Notes under the pieces: model-generated | Database searches by the model: none | Told to the model about the DNA's origin: nothing | The model's input: the letters and a program-made list of their open reading frames with translations, nothing else | Part shown: one piece after another, positions 23,677 through 31,878 of the stretch | Layout: the number at the start of each line of letters is the position of its first letter | How positions within the stretch are numbered: the first letter of the stretch is position 1 | Program-made: the position numbers and the translations under genes | Origin: CAZLIC01 sp964559535 | GTDB taxonomy: Bacteria; Pseudomonadota; Alphaproteobacteria; Rhodobacterales; Rhodobacteraceae | Assembly (NCBI GenBank): GCA_964559535.1 | Contig: CAZLIC010000003.1 | Location: forward strand, 108,792-172,791 | Direction of reading: 5' to 3' | DNA: 64,000 nt

Positions 23677-24675
23677 TCAGCCGCCCGGGACAAGGACCAC
23701 AGCTTCGACCCGCCGGTTGATCTCGCGGCCTGCGGGCGTGGTGTTCGGGGCAATCGGGGCAAGGTAGCCGACGCCCTCGGCCTCGACCTGCGCGGCCGGG
23801 ATGCCATGGCCGGAGAGCAGGGCTTCGCGCACGGCATCGGCGCGGCGGCGCGACAGCACGACGTTGGCTTCAAGCCCGCCCGAGGCATCGGTGTGCCCGA
23901 CAATCGCAACCCGGCGGGAAGGGTCGGCGCGCAGCCATGCGGCCAAGGCTTCCAGCACCGAGTAGTCGCCCGGTTCGAGCGTGCTGGCCCCCGAGGCAAA
24001 GCGCAGGCCGGGCAGAGCCGCGTGTCCTTCGGCCTCCAGCCGGGCAACGACGTCGCCGATGGCCGCGTCGGGGGTCGGCGCGCCAGGGGCCGCCACGGCA
24101 CCTGGCACCGGGTCGACCGGTTCGGGTGGCGGCAGCATCTCGGGCAGGCGCCCGGCAGGGGATGCGGGATCGGCACGCGGCTCGGCAGCAGGACCGGGGG
24201 CCGCCTGGGTGATCTGCACGAAACCCGCGCGAGGCGACCGGCTGACGATCAGGTTCAGCACTTCGACCCCCCTGTCGGCCGACAGCACGCGGAAATCGCC
24301 CAGATCCACGTGCATGTCGGGTTCGGGCAGTATCACCGTGGCAAAGCGGAAGTCGAAGCCGCCGCAGACCGGCGCGTCGCATTCATAAAGGATGCGCCAG
24401 CCATCCTTTTCCACCTGCGTGCGCAGGAATGCCATCAGCGAGACAGTGGACTGCGGGCCGTCAATCCGGAAGGCGCGGCGCGTGATCGTGCCTTCGACGC
24501 GGCGGGACAGGAAGGTTTCGCCATCCCAGGGGCCGACAGGCAGGGCGTAGGCGGCACCATTCTCCGAGGCGACGGACGTCTGCTGGGCAGGGCCTGGAAA
24601 TGCAAGGTCCAGTGCCTGCGCGGGCGCTCCGGCAAGGACAAGGACCAGAAGCAAAGGGCGCGGCAGGTCTGGCAT
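23677..24675 (-). CDS. OmpA-family envelope protein
   Basis: A 332-residue exported protein: signal peptide (MPDLPRPLLLVLVLAGAPAQA), an N-terminal domain of about 140 residues with a conserved Cys pair (YECDAPVCGGF), a Pro/Ala-rich linker, and a C-terminal OmpA-like peptidoglycan-binding domain (about 215-332, with VAIVGHTDASGGLEANVVLSRRRADAV and INRRVEAVV). The NVVLSxxRAxAV core contacts meso-diaminopimelate in family members. It is followed by thiB in another unit; the GNAT gene upstream is 7 bp away and co-oriented. Confidence 0.85.
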   Translation of the reverse strand: MPDLPRPLLLVLVLAGAPAQALDLAFPGPAQQTSVASENGAAYALPVGPWDGETFLSRRVEGTITRRAFRIDGPQSTVSLMAFLRTQVEKDGWRILYECDAPVCGGFDFRFATVILPEPDMHVDLGDFRVLSADRGVEVLNLIVSRSPRAGFVQITQAAPGPAAEPRADPASPAGRLPEMLPPPEPVDPVPGAVAAPGAPTPDAAIGDVVARLEAEGHAALPGLRFASGASTLEPGDYSVLEALAAWLRADPSRRVAIVGHTDASGGLEANVVLSRRRADAVREALLSGHGIPAAQVEAEGVGYLAPIAPNTTPAGREINRRVEAVVLVPGG

Positions 24676-24682
24676 CAGGGAA

Positions 24683-25381
24683 CTATGGCCGGATACGGTA
24701 GTGATAGCGTCCCACGTCGGCCATGCCGAGGGAAGCATAGAGCGCACGGGCGGGCGCGTTTGCCCGGGTGACGGCCAGGGCAAAGCGGGAAAGCCCGTGT
24801 TCCCGTGCCCACATCGCGGCGGCCATGACCATGGCGCGCCCGGCACCCTTGCGCTGCATCCTGGGCGGAACGGCAAGGGCGTGGAGATAGACCCTGTCCC
24901 CCTGCGCCGCGGCAAAGCCGGTGCCTGCCGGACGGTCCTGCACGCGGGCCATCAGCGCGACCTTCGGGCCAGGGGCGCGGTGCATGACGGCCAGCCGCTC
25001 GGGGCCGATGTGGCTCTCGGCCCACAGCGCCTCTTGCACCGCCAGCGGCGGCCAGATGGCGAAGCCCGACAATGGCGCAGGGTCGGGGACCTGTGCCACG
25101 GGACCTTCCATCAGCACCACGTCTTCGCCCATGGTCCAGCCTGCCGCCTGCAACGATTCGTCCAGCGCCGTCTCACCCGCCCGCAGCATCACCGTGGGCA
25201 TCTGGCCATGCGCACGCGCGGCCTGTTCCAGCGCGGCAATGTCGGGCGCTGTCACCTCGGCCTCGGCAGTGGCGCAGGTCACCCGGTTGCCACCGCCCGG
25301 CGCAATGCGCAGGCGCCACGGCCCCACCATGGCTTCGCGTTCGGGCGGCCAGGTGGCGGCCATGGTGTCAATCAATGTCAT
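24683..25381 (-). CDS. GNAT-family N-acetyltransferase
   Basis: Protein of 232 residues. The C-terminal half carries the GNAT acetyl-CoA core: VYLHALAVPPRMQRKGAGRAMVMAAAMWA (motif A, with R/Q-x-x-G-x-G/A) and ALYASLGM (motif B). The N-terminal half is a degenerate GNAT-like repeat. It transfers an acetyl group from acetyl-CoA to an unknown amine. Its ATG overlaps the stop of the upstream CinA-like gene by four bases, so these two genes, and possibly the OmpA gene, form an operon. Confidence 0.85.
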   Translation of the reverse strand: MTLIDTMAATWPPEREAMVGPWRLRIAPGGGNRVTCATAEAEVTAPDIAALEQAARAHGQMPTVMLRAGETALDESLQAAGWTMGEDVVLMEGPVAQVPDPAPLSGFAIWPPLAVQEALWAESHIGPERLAVMHRAPGPKVALMARVQDRPAGTGFAAAQGDRVYLHALAVPPRMQRKGAGRAMVMAAAMWAREHGLSRFALAVTRANAPARALYASLGMADVGRYHYRIRP

Positions 25382-26103
25382 GATGCCGGGAACATGGCGG
25401 CCAGCCGTGTCATGGCGGCGTCGATGCGGGCGGGGTCGGTGCCGCGGATCACCAGGTTGGTGCCGTAGGCGCCGTTCTGCTGGAACGGATAGGACCCCAT
25501 CGACAGGTCGGGGAAGTCCTGCGCCAGCTGGCCAAAACCCTGGGCAATCTCGCCCTCGCCGCGCATCAGGCGCAGCGACTGCGACAAGAGTGGTGCGCCA
25601 CCGGTCAGCGTCGGCAGCACCGAGGCCACCATCGCCTCGAAAATTTTCGGAACGCCCGCCATGACATGCACGTTGCCCAGCGTGAAGCCGGGGGCAACCG
25701 ACACCGGGTTGTCGATCAGCGTGGCACCGTCGGGGATGCGGGCCATGCGCTGGCGGGCGGCGTTGAACTCCAGTCCCGACCGGGCGTAGTGCGCCGAAAG
25801 CAGGTCCATCGCATCGGTGCGGTGCGAAATGCCCACGCCAAAGGCGTCGGCGACCGCATCGGCGGTGATGTCGTCATGCGTGGGGCCGATGCCGCCGCTG
25901 GTGAACACATGGTCGAAGGCCGCCCGCATAGCGTTCAGCGCCGCGACAATGGCGTCATGGTCGTCGGCCACCATCCGCGCCTCGGCAAGCCGGATGCCGC
26001 GGTGGGTCAGTTCGCCTGCAAGATAGTGCATGTTGGAATCGCGGGTGCGGCCCGACAGGATTTCGTCGCCGATCACCAGCATGGCGGCGGTTGGGTTGGT
26101 CAT
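25378..26103 (-). CDS. molybdopterin-binding / CinA-like protein
   Basis: Protein of 241 residues with the MoaB/Mog (CinA N-terminal) fold: VIGDEILSGRTRDSN at the N-terminus, then VFTSGGIGPTHDDITADAVADAFG, the molybdopterin-binding signature GGIGPTxDD. The C-terminal nicotinamide-nucleotide amidase domain of full CinA is absent. Members may hydrolyse ADP-ribose-type molecules or bind molybdopterin; exact role uncertain. It starts at the ATG 26103, opposite map with 82 bp between. Confidence 0.85.
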   Translation of the reverse strand: MTNPTAAMLVIGDEILSGRTRDSNMHYLAGELTHRGIRLAEARMVADDHDAIVAALNAMRAAFDHVFTSGGIGPTHDDITADAVADAFGVGISHRTDAMDLLSAHYARSGLEFNAARQRMARIPDGATLIDNPVSVAPGFTLGNVHVMAGVPKIFEAMVASVLPTLTGGAPLLSQSLRLMRGEGEIAQGFGQLAQDFPDLSMGSYPFQQNGAYGTNLVIRGTDPARIDAAMTRLAAMFPAS

Positions 26104-26185
26104 CGCGGTTCCCCCTGTTGCACGCCGGGTATAGGCCCGCGCGGGGCACTGGCCAATCCCCGCGGGCATGCTTATCTTGCCTGCC

Positions 26186-27016
26186 ATGGACGATCTGCGC
26201 GGCCGCGTCACCAAGGATGGTATCCGCATCTACGAGGATGCGGACTTCGCAGGCATGCGCCGCGCGGGGCGGGTGGCGGCGGAGATTCTTGACCTGCTGG
26301 TTCCCATGGTGTTTCCGGGGCAGACGACCGGCGCGCTGAACGCCTTTATCGCTGATGAGATCGCGCGGCGCGGGGTGGTTTCGGCGACGGTTGGCTACAA
26401 GGGTTATCAGCACGCCAGCTGCATCAGCGTGAACCATGTGGTCTGCCACGGCATTCCGGGCGCCAAGATTCCCAAGCGCGGCAACGACGCCTTGATGGAC
26501 GGCGACATCCTGAACATCGACGTCACGGTGATTGTGGATGGCTGGTACGGCGACAACAGCCGGATGTATGCCGCGGGGGCGATCAAGCCCTGGCGGCGGC
26601 GGCTGATCGACGTGACGCATGATGCCCTGATGAAGGGGATCGATGCGGTGCGGCCGGGGGCGACCTTCGGCGACATCGGGCATGCGATCCAGTCCTATGT
26701 CGAGCGGAACGGCATGTCGGTGGTGCGCGATTTCTGCGGGCACGGGCTGGGCCGCGTGTTCCACGCGCCACCCAACGTGCTGCACTATGGCCGCCCCGGC
26801 ACCGGCCCCGTGATGGAGGAAGGCATGTTCTTCACCATCGAGCCGATGGTGAACCTGGGCCGCCCGGAAACGAAGATCCTGGGAGATGACTGGACGGCCG
26901 TGACAAGGGACGGCAAGGACAGCGCCCAGTTCGAGCATTCGGTGGGCGTCACCGCCACCGGCGCCGAGATCTTCACCCTTTCGCCCGCAGGGCTGTTCCA
27001 GCCGACCCGGGCCTGA
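26186..27016 (+). CDS. map: type I methionine aminopeptidase
   Basis: Removes the initiator Met from nascent proteins. Length 276 residues from the ATG at 26186 (M of MDDLRGR). The five metal ligands are in place: Asp in NIDVTVI, Asp in GDNSRMY, His in CGHGLG, Glu in FTIEPM and Glu in FEHSV. The HASCISVNHVVCHGIP segment and the histidine in HAPPNV are also conserved. Nine extra upstream codons (ATG at 26168) are possible but less likely. Cytoplasmic, essential in most bacteria. Confidence 0.96.
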   Translation: MDDLRGRVTKDGIRIYEDADFAGMRRAGRVAAEILDLLVPMVFPGQTTGALNAFIADEIARRGVVSATVGYKGYQHASCISVNHVVCHGIPGAKIPKRGNDALMDGDILNIDVTVIVDGWYGDNSRMYAAGAIKPWRRRLIDVTHDALMKGIDAVRPGATFGDIGHAIQSYVERNGMSVVRDFCGHGLGRVFHAPPNVLHYGRPGTGPVMEEGMFFTIEPMVNLGRPETKILGDDWTAVTRDGKDSAQFEHSVGVTATGAEIFTLSPAGLFQPTRA

Positions 27017-27049
27017 CCGTTTCGAACTGGCCGCCCGCAGCGGGCCCGG

Positions 27050-27697
27050 TCAGAGGCCGATGAGTGCCGGCAGGTCCGTCATGCGGTGGAACACCGTCGC
27101 ACCGGTTGCGGCCAGTTGGGCGCCATCGCCATGGGTGACAAAGCCGAAGGCGCGCATTCCCGCGGCCCGCGCCCCGCGGCAGCCCGGCACGGCATCGTCC
27201 ACCACCACGCAGGCCGCATCGGGCACCCTCAGCGCGGCCGCACAATGCCGCCACAGGCCGGGGTCGGGCTTGGGCATCTGCAAGTCCTGCCCGCTGAACA
27301 CCCGCCCCTCCAGTCGCGCCCACAGACGGGCATGCGGGCGCAGGGTGATGTCCATCTTGCGCAGGCTGCCGTTCGAGCCGACGGCATAGGGAATGCCCGC
27401 GGCATCCAGCCGGTCCAGCACCGTCTCGATCCCGTCGATCAGCGGCACACCAAGGGCCAACACGGCGTAGAGCCGTTCGTAGAAGTCGGCGGGCCAGGTG
27501 TCGGGCAGGGTCGCGCCCGCCGCGCGGGCCGCGCCGTGCAGCCCGTGCACGGTCAACCCCATCCAACGGGTGACGATGTCATCGACCGTGGCGGGCAGGC
27601 CATGCGCCGTGAAATCCTGTGCAAGCAGTTCGATGGCCGGTCGTTCGCTGTCGACCAGCACCCCGTCGCAATCGAACAGCACGGCGGCGGGGGTCAT
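27050..27697 (-). CDS. HAD-family phosphatase (beta-phosphoglucomutase/phosphoglycolate-phosphatase type)
   Basis: Protein of 215 residues with HAD motif I FDCDGVLVDSE (8-18), motif II in YAVGSNGS, motif III Lys in MPKPDPGLW and motif IV VVVDDAVPG with two acidic residues. The C1-cap follows motif I. Family enzymes dephosphorylate small sugar phosphates or phosphoglycolate; the substrate is unknown. The ATG overlaps the rsmD stop (ATGA), placing it last in a three-gene operon: reductase-rsmD-HAD. Confidence 0.9.
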   Translation of the reverse strand: MTPAAVLFDCDGVLVDSERPAIELLAQDFTAHGLPATVDDIVTRWMGLTVHGLHGAARAAGATLPDTWPADFYERLYAVLALGVPLIDGIETVLDRLDAAGIPYAVGSNGSLRKMDITLRPHARLWARLEGRVFSGQDLQMPKPDPGLWRHCAAALRVPDAACVVVDDAVPGCRGARAAGMRAFGFVTHGDGAQLAATGATVFHRMTDLPALIGL

Positions 27698-28254
27698 GCC
27701 GGGGCCTTCAGGAACGTGACGGTCGTGTCGCCATAGCGCCGCGAATCCAGCGGCTCGAACCCCGCGGGCGACACCACCGGCGCGCCTTCCTCCCACACCA
27801 CCACCGCGCCCGGCGCCAGCCAGCCGCCCGCCATGGCCGAGGCGAGCGCAGCCTCGCCAAGCGCGCGGCCATAGGGCGGATCGAGGAAGACAAGGCCATA
27901 GCCCGGCCCGCGGTTGTCGCCCAGCCGCGTGGCGTCGCGGCGCCAGACGTCGGTGTCGCCCATGGCGCGCGCCAATTCGATATTGCGCCGCAGAAGGGCC
28001 CGCGCCGCCACGCCATCATCGACAAAGGCCACGCGGGTGGCGCCGCGCGACAGCGCCTCCAGCCCCAGCGCGCCGGTGCCGGCAAACAGGTCCAGCACGC
28101 GCGCCCCTGCCACGGGGTCGCCCAGCGCGTTGATCAGGATGTTGAAGATCGCCTCGCGCACCCTGTCGGACGTCGGGCGCAAATGCGCCGCCGGGTCGCC
28201 CTCGCCCACCGGGGCCAGTGCCAGACCTCGCAGGCGACCGCCGATGATCCTCAT
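27694..28254 (-). CDS. rsmD: 16S rRNA (guanine(966)-N(2))-methyltransferase
   Basis: SAM-dependent methyltransferase of the small ribosomal subunit. The 186-residue length matches RsmD. Diagnostic segments are MRIIGGRLRG at the N-terminus, RPTSDRVREAIFN, SAM motif LDLFAGTGALGLEALSRGA and the catalytic motif FLDPPYG. Overlaps both neighbours by four bases, so it is cotranslated with the ferredoxin reductase and HAD genes. Confidence 0.95.
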   Translation of the reverse strand: MRIIGGRLRGLALAPVGEGDPAAHLRPTSDRVREAIFNILINALGDPVAGARVLDLFAGTGALGLEALSRGATRVAFVDDGVAARALLRRNIELARAMGDTDVWRRDATRLGDNRGPGYGLVFLDPPYGRALGEAALASAMAGGWLAPGAVVVWEEGAPVVSPAGFEPLDSRRYGDTTVTFLKAPA

Positions 28255-29462
28255 CCCTTCAGCAGCGCCTTCAGGTCGGTCGCCGGATCGGCAACTACGG
28301 CGGCATCGGGCGACTTTCCCATTTCGATCAGCCGCTTGCCCACCATGTAGGCGCGGCTGTCGTTGATGGCGTCCACGGCCAGCAGGCGATTGCCCGCAAA
28401 GTACCAGTGGCTGACCGCCCCCTCGCCCTTGCGCACCACCACCTGGTCATAGCCGGTGTTCAGGCCCGCGATCTGCAGCTTCATGTCGTACTGGTCGGAC
28501 CAGAACCACGGTTTCGGCACATAGGGCTGCACCGCGCCCAGCATGTTGGCCGCGACAAGCTCGCCCATGTCGATGGCATTGCCCACCGATTCCAGCCGCA
28601 TCCGGCCCCCCGCCCAGGGGAACGACGCGCAGTCGCCCGCCGCCCAGATGTGGTCATCCGAGGTGCGGCCATACTCGTCGGCGGCAATGCCGTTCACAAT
28701 GCGCAGTCCGGCGGTTTCGGCCAGCGCCGTGTCGGGCACGATGCCCACGCCCACGATCACCACGTCCACCGGCAGTTCGCGGTCGTCGGCCAGCACGGCG
28801 CCGCGCACGCGGCCCTGCGCGTCGCCCATCAGGCGGGCAAGGCCGGTGTCTTCGGCAATCGACACGCCATGGTCGCGATGGATGGCGCGCACGGCATCAG
28901 AGGTTTCCTTGGCCGCCACGCGCTGCAGGATGCGCGGCGCCATCTCGATCACCGTCACTTCCAGCCCCAGCTTGCGCGCCACCGCCGCCGCCTCAAGCCC
29001 GATGTAGCCGCCGCCGACCACCAGCATCCGGCGGCCCGCCACGAATTCGTGCCGCATGCTGTCCACATCGGCCAGCGTGCGCAGGGTGTAGACGCCGCCC
29101 AGGTCGCCCCCCACCGGCGCGGGCAGGCGGCGTGGGGTGGCGCCAAGCGTCAGCGCAAGCTGGTCGTAGGGAATGGTGCGGTCGCCTGCCGCCACGGTTT
29201 GTGCCGCGGGGTCGATGGCGGTGACGCGGGTGCCGGTGACAAGGGTGATGTCGTGGTCGGCATAGAAGGACGCGGGGCGCAGGAACAGCCGGTCCAGGTC
29301 CATTTCGCCGGTCAGATAGGCCTTCGACAGCGGCGGACGCTGGTAAGGTGGCACGGGTTCGTCGCCGATCAGCGTGACCGGCCCCGTATGGCCCAGCGAC
29401 CGCAGTTTCGCCACCAGCGAGGCGCCCGCCTGCCCGGCGCCCACCACCACGATCCCGGCCAT
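28251..29462 (-). CDS. FAD-dependent ferredoxin/rubredoxin reductase (class of CamA/ThcD)
   Basis: A 403-residue protein with two Rossmann motifs: FAD GAGQAGAS (about 7-14) and NAD(P) VGGGYIGLEAAAVARKLG (about 148-165). It contains the ferredoxin-reductase signature PPYQRPPLSKAYLTGEM and the FAD-ribityl motif GDCASF (about 290). Such enzymes transfer electrons from NAD(P)H to a [2Fe-2S] ferredoxin serving P450s or dioxygenases. No ferredoxin or oxygenase gene is adjacent. First gene of the operon with rsmD and the HAD phosphatase. Confidence 0.9.
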   Translation of the reverse strand: MAGIVVVGAGQAGASLVAKLRSLGHTGPVTLIGDEPVPPYQRPPLSKAYLTGEMDLDRLFLRPASFYADHDITLVTGTRVTAIDPAAQTVAAGDRTIPYDQLALTLGATPRRLPAPVGGDLGGVYTLRTLADVDSMRHEFVAGRRMLVVGGGYIGLEAAAVARKLGLEVTVIEMAPRILQRVAAKETSDAVRAIHRDHGVSIAEDTGLARLMGDAQGRVRGAVLADDRELPVDVVIVGVGIVPDTALAETAGLRIVNGIAADEYGRTSDDHIWAAGDCASFPWAGGRMRLESVGNAIDMGELVAANMLGAVQPYVPKPWFWSDQYDMKLQIAGLNTGYDQVVVRKGEGAVSHWYFAGNRLLAVDAINDSRAYMVGKRLIEMGKSPDAAVVADPATDLKALLKG

Positions 29463-29539
29463 GCACGCCCCCTCTGGTTCTTGCCCGTGGGTCGCCTATA
29501 TCGCTGCGGGCAACCGTTGCAAAGCGAGAGGACCGACCG

Positions 29540-30028
29540 ATGCCGATTTCCGTGGGCGACACCCTGCCCGATGCCACCCTTCTGCACATGGGCGAAAAGG
29601 GCGTCGAAGGCGTCTCGCTGGCGTCGCGGCTGCGCGGGCGCAACGTCGTGCTGTTTGCGCTGCCCGGCGCCTATACGGGTGTGTGCACCAATGCCCATGT
29701 GCCCAGCTTCGTGCGCACAGCCAAACAGCTGGCCGCCAAGGGCGTGGACGAGATCATCTGCCTGTCGGTGAACGACCCCTTCGTGCTGAAGGTCTGGGGC
29801 GACGCCACCGGGGCCACTGCGGCCGGCATCTCGATGCTGGGCGACGCGGATGCCGCCTTCACCAAGGCCGTGGGGATGGAGTTCTCGGCGCCACCCGTGG
29901 GCCTGATCGACCGGTCCAAGCGCTATGCGCTGCATGCGGTGGACGGCGTGGTGACCGTGTTCCACGGCGAACCGAACCCCGGCACCTGCGACATGTCGGG
30001 TGGCGAGGCGATGCTGGCCGCGATCTGA
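29540..30028 (+). CDS. peroxiredoxin (Prx5/redoxin type)
   Basis: Thiol peroxidase of 162 residues reducing H2O2 and organic hydroperoxides. The peroxidatic Cys49 lies in PGAYTGVCTNAHVPSF, a Prx5-type motif. A second cysteine at 150 (GTCDMSGGEAML) may be resolving, as in atypical two-Cys Prx5. The rest of the fold (GDTLPDATL, WGDATGA, FTKAVGMEF) is typical. It is followed by a strong bidirectional terminator. The likely reductant is glutaredoxin/glutathione. Confidence 0.92.
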   Translation: MPISVGDTLPDATLLHMGEKGVEGVSLASRLRGRNVVLFALPGAYTGVCTNAHVPSFVRTAKQLAAKGVDEIICLSVNDPFVLKVWGDATGATAAGISMLGDADAAFTKAVGMEFSAPPVGLIDRSKRYALHAVDGVVTVFHGEPNPGTCDMSGGEAMLAAI

Positions 30029-30042
30029 CCGGGGCCATGACA

Positions 30043-30068
30043 AAGGCCGGGCAGCGAGGCCCGGCCTT
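30043..30068. terminator. hairpin terminator between convergent genes
   Basis: Perfect stem AAGGCCGGGC / GCCCGGCCTT with a six-base loop, between the ends of the peroxiredoxin gene (+) and the LysR gene (-). The stem is symmetrical and flanked by short A and T runs on either side, so it can serve both genes. Confidence 0.85.
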
Positions 30069-30116
30069 GTTCACGATAAGCCACTTGTCATCGCGCCGCC
30101 CCATGCGGCGCGTTTT

Positions 30117-31022
30117 TCACCACTTGTCGGGGCCCTTGTCGCCGAACCGGCGGGCCATGAAGTCGATGAAGGCGCGCACCTTCGGCTGGGTGAACCGGCC
30201 GGGCGGATAGACGGCATAGATGCCCAGCATTTCCACCGGCAGGCCCGGAATGGCCTCTTCCACCAGCCCTTGCCGCATCGCGTCGGCGTACAGGAACGAC
30301 GGCAGGTAGGCGATGCCCAGGCCTGAAACCGCGGCGTTCAGCAGCGACTGCCCGTCGTTCACCGTCAGCCATCCGGTGGTGCGCACCTGCCGCTTTTCCC
30401 CCGAGGGCGAGGGAATGCGCCAGACGTTGCCGTTGGCCTGGTTCGAGTAGTGCAGCAGCTTGTGTTCGTTCAGGTCGTCCACCTTCTGCGGGCGGCCGTA
30501 GCGGCGGAAGTAGGCGGGCGCGGCGATCATCCGCTTGGTGGTGTCGGTCAGCTTGCGGGCGCGCAGGCTGCTGTCCTCAAGATCGCCCACGCGGATGGCA
30601 AGGTCGAAACCTTCCGAGATCAGTTCGACATAGCGGTTGTTCAGCACCATGTTCACGGTGATGTCGGGGTATTCCAGCAGGAAATCGCCCAGAATCGGCG
30701 ACACCAGGTTCACGCCAAAGTCGGTGGCGACGCTGATGCGCAACAGGCCCGAAGGCGCCGACTGCATGCTGGTGACCAGCGCATCCGCCTCTCCGGCATC
30801 GTTCAGCACCCGGCGGGCGCGGTCATAGTAGGCCAGCCCGATCTCGGTGGGCGAGACGCGGCGGGTGGTTCGGTTCAGAAGACGGGCGCCCAGCCGCGCC
30901 TCCAGCGCCGACACATGCTTGGACACGGCGGATTTGGAGATCCCCATCTTCTTTGCCGCGTCGGTGAACCCCCCCTGGTCCACCACGGTGGCAAAAGCTT
31001 CCATCTCGGTCAGTCGGTCCAT
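30117..31022 (-). CDS. LysR-family transcriptional regulator
   Basis: Protein of 301 residues. The N-terminal winged helix is classical (FATVVDQGGFTDAAKKMGISKSAVSKHVSALEARLGARLLNRTTRRV, residues about 10-56), followed by a periplasmic-binding-like effector domain (about 90-295). It is divergent from a glutathione S-transferase gene, with 136 bp between starts. By the usual logic of this family it regulates its own gene and that neighbour. The inducer is unknown. Confidence 0.92.
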   Translation of the reverse strand: MDRLTEMEAFATVVDQGGFTDAAKKMGISKSAVSKHVSALEARLGARLLNRTTRRVSPTEIGLAYYDRARRVLNDAGEADALVTSMQSAPSGLLRISVATDFGVNLVSPILGDFLLEYPDITVNMVLNNRYVELISEGFDLAIRVGDLEDSSLRARKLTDTTKRMIAAPAYFRRYGRPQKVDDLNEHKLLHYSNQANGNVWRIPSPSGEKRQVRTTGWLTVNDGQSLLNAAVSGLGIAYLPSFLYADAMRQGLVEEAIPGLPVEMLGIYAVYPPGRFTQPKVRAFIDFMARRFGDKGPDKW

Positions 31023-31158
31023 TGTCTTCCCCTGGCAGACATGCAGGTCTTGCCCGGAGGTATTGACCGCGAATTCAGGCAGGATGACGGCGGACGGGCG
31101 ACAACGGTGGGGTATTCGGCCGATCGTTCGACAACGGGAAACGGAGAAAGGTGCCGAC

Positions 31159-31782
31159 ATGATCCTGATCGGTCAGTATGACTCCCCCTATGTGCGCCGT
31201 GTGGCCGTTACACTGCACCTGCACGGTTTCCCCTTCGAACACAGGCCGCTTTCGACCTTTTCGGATGCCGATGTGATCCGCCCGCTGTCGCCCCTGCTGC
31301 GGGTGCCGGTGCTGGTAACGGATGACGGGGTGGCGCTGACCGACAGCACGGTGATTCTGGACCATGTCGAGCGTCTGGTGCCTGCAGACCGCCGACTGTT
31401 GCCCGAAGACGGCGCCGAACGAAGCCGGGTGATGCGCGTGCTCGCGCTGCTGACGGGGGTGGCCGACAAGGCGGTGACGCTGTTCTACGAAAGCGTCATG
31501 CACGAAAGCCCTGCACAGGCCTGGGTGGCACGCTGCACGGCCCAGGTGCAGGACACGCTGGCGCGGCTGGAGGGCGAGCGCGGCACCGGGGCATTCTGGT
31601 TCGGCCCGTGCATCGGGCAGGCCGACCTCACGCTGGCTTGCATCTGGCGCTTTCTGGCCGAGGCGCACCCCGGACTTGCCCCCGCCGCCGCCTATCCCGC
31701 ACTGGCCGCGGCCAGCGCCGCGCTGGAAAACACCCCACCCTTCCGCCTTCACGCGCAGCCCTTCATCCCGCCGAGGCGTTAG
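31159..31782 (+). CDS. glutathione S-transferase family protein
   Basis: Length 207 residues. The N-terminal thioredoxin-like domain (residues 1-75, start MILIGQYDSPYVRRVAVTLHLHG) has a Ser/Tyr near position 9 as the possible catalytic residue and the cis-Pro motif in RVPVLV and the Asp/Ser pair DST. The C-terminal all-helical domain follows. It conjugates or isomerises glutathione adducts; substrate unknown. It is divergent from a LysR gene that probably controls it. Confidence 0.87.
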   Translation: MILIGQYDSPYVRRVAVTLHLHGFPFEHRPLSTFSDADVIRPLSPLLRVPVLVTDDGVALTDSTVILDHVERLVPADRRLLPEDGAERSRVMRVLALLTGVADKAVTLFYESVMHESPAQAWVARCTAQVQDTLARLEGERGTGAFWFGPCIGQADLTLACIWRFLAEAHPGLAPAAAYPALAAASAALENTPPFRLHAQPFIPPRR

Positions 31783-31878
31783 CCCCGGGCTTGTGACACC
31801 GCTGGCGCCGACCTAGGCTATCCGCAGGGGACAGGGCCCTGCCGCACGCTTGCCGTGCGGCGGGCAAGGGAGGGAAAT

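Noticed and set aside
30043..30068. Read as a protein-coding or regulatory dyad
   Set aside because: The perfect stem lies in a convergent gap and fits a terminator better than an operator.
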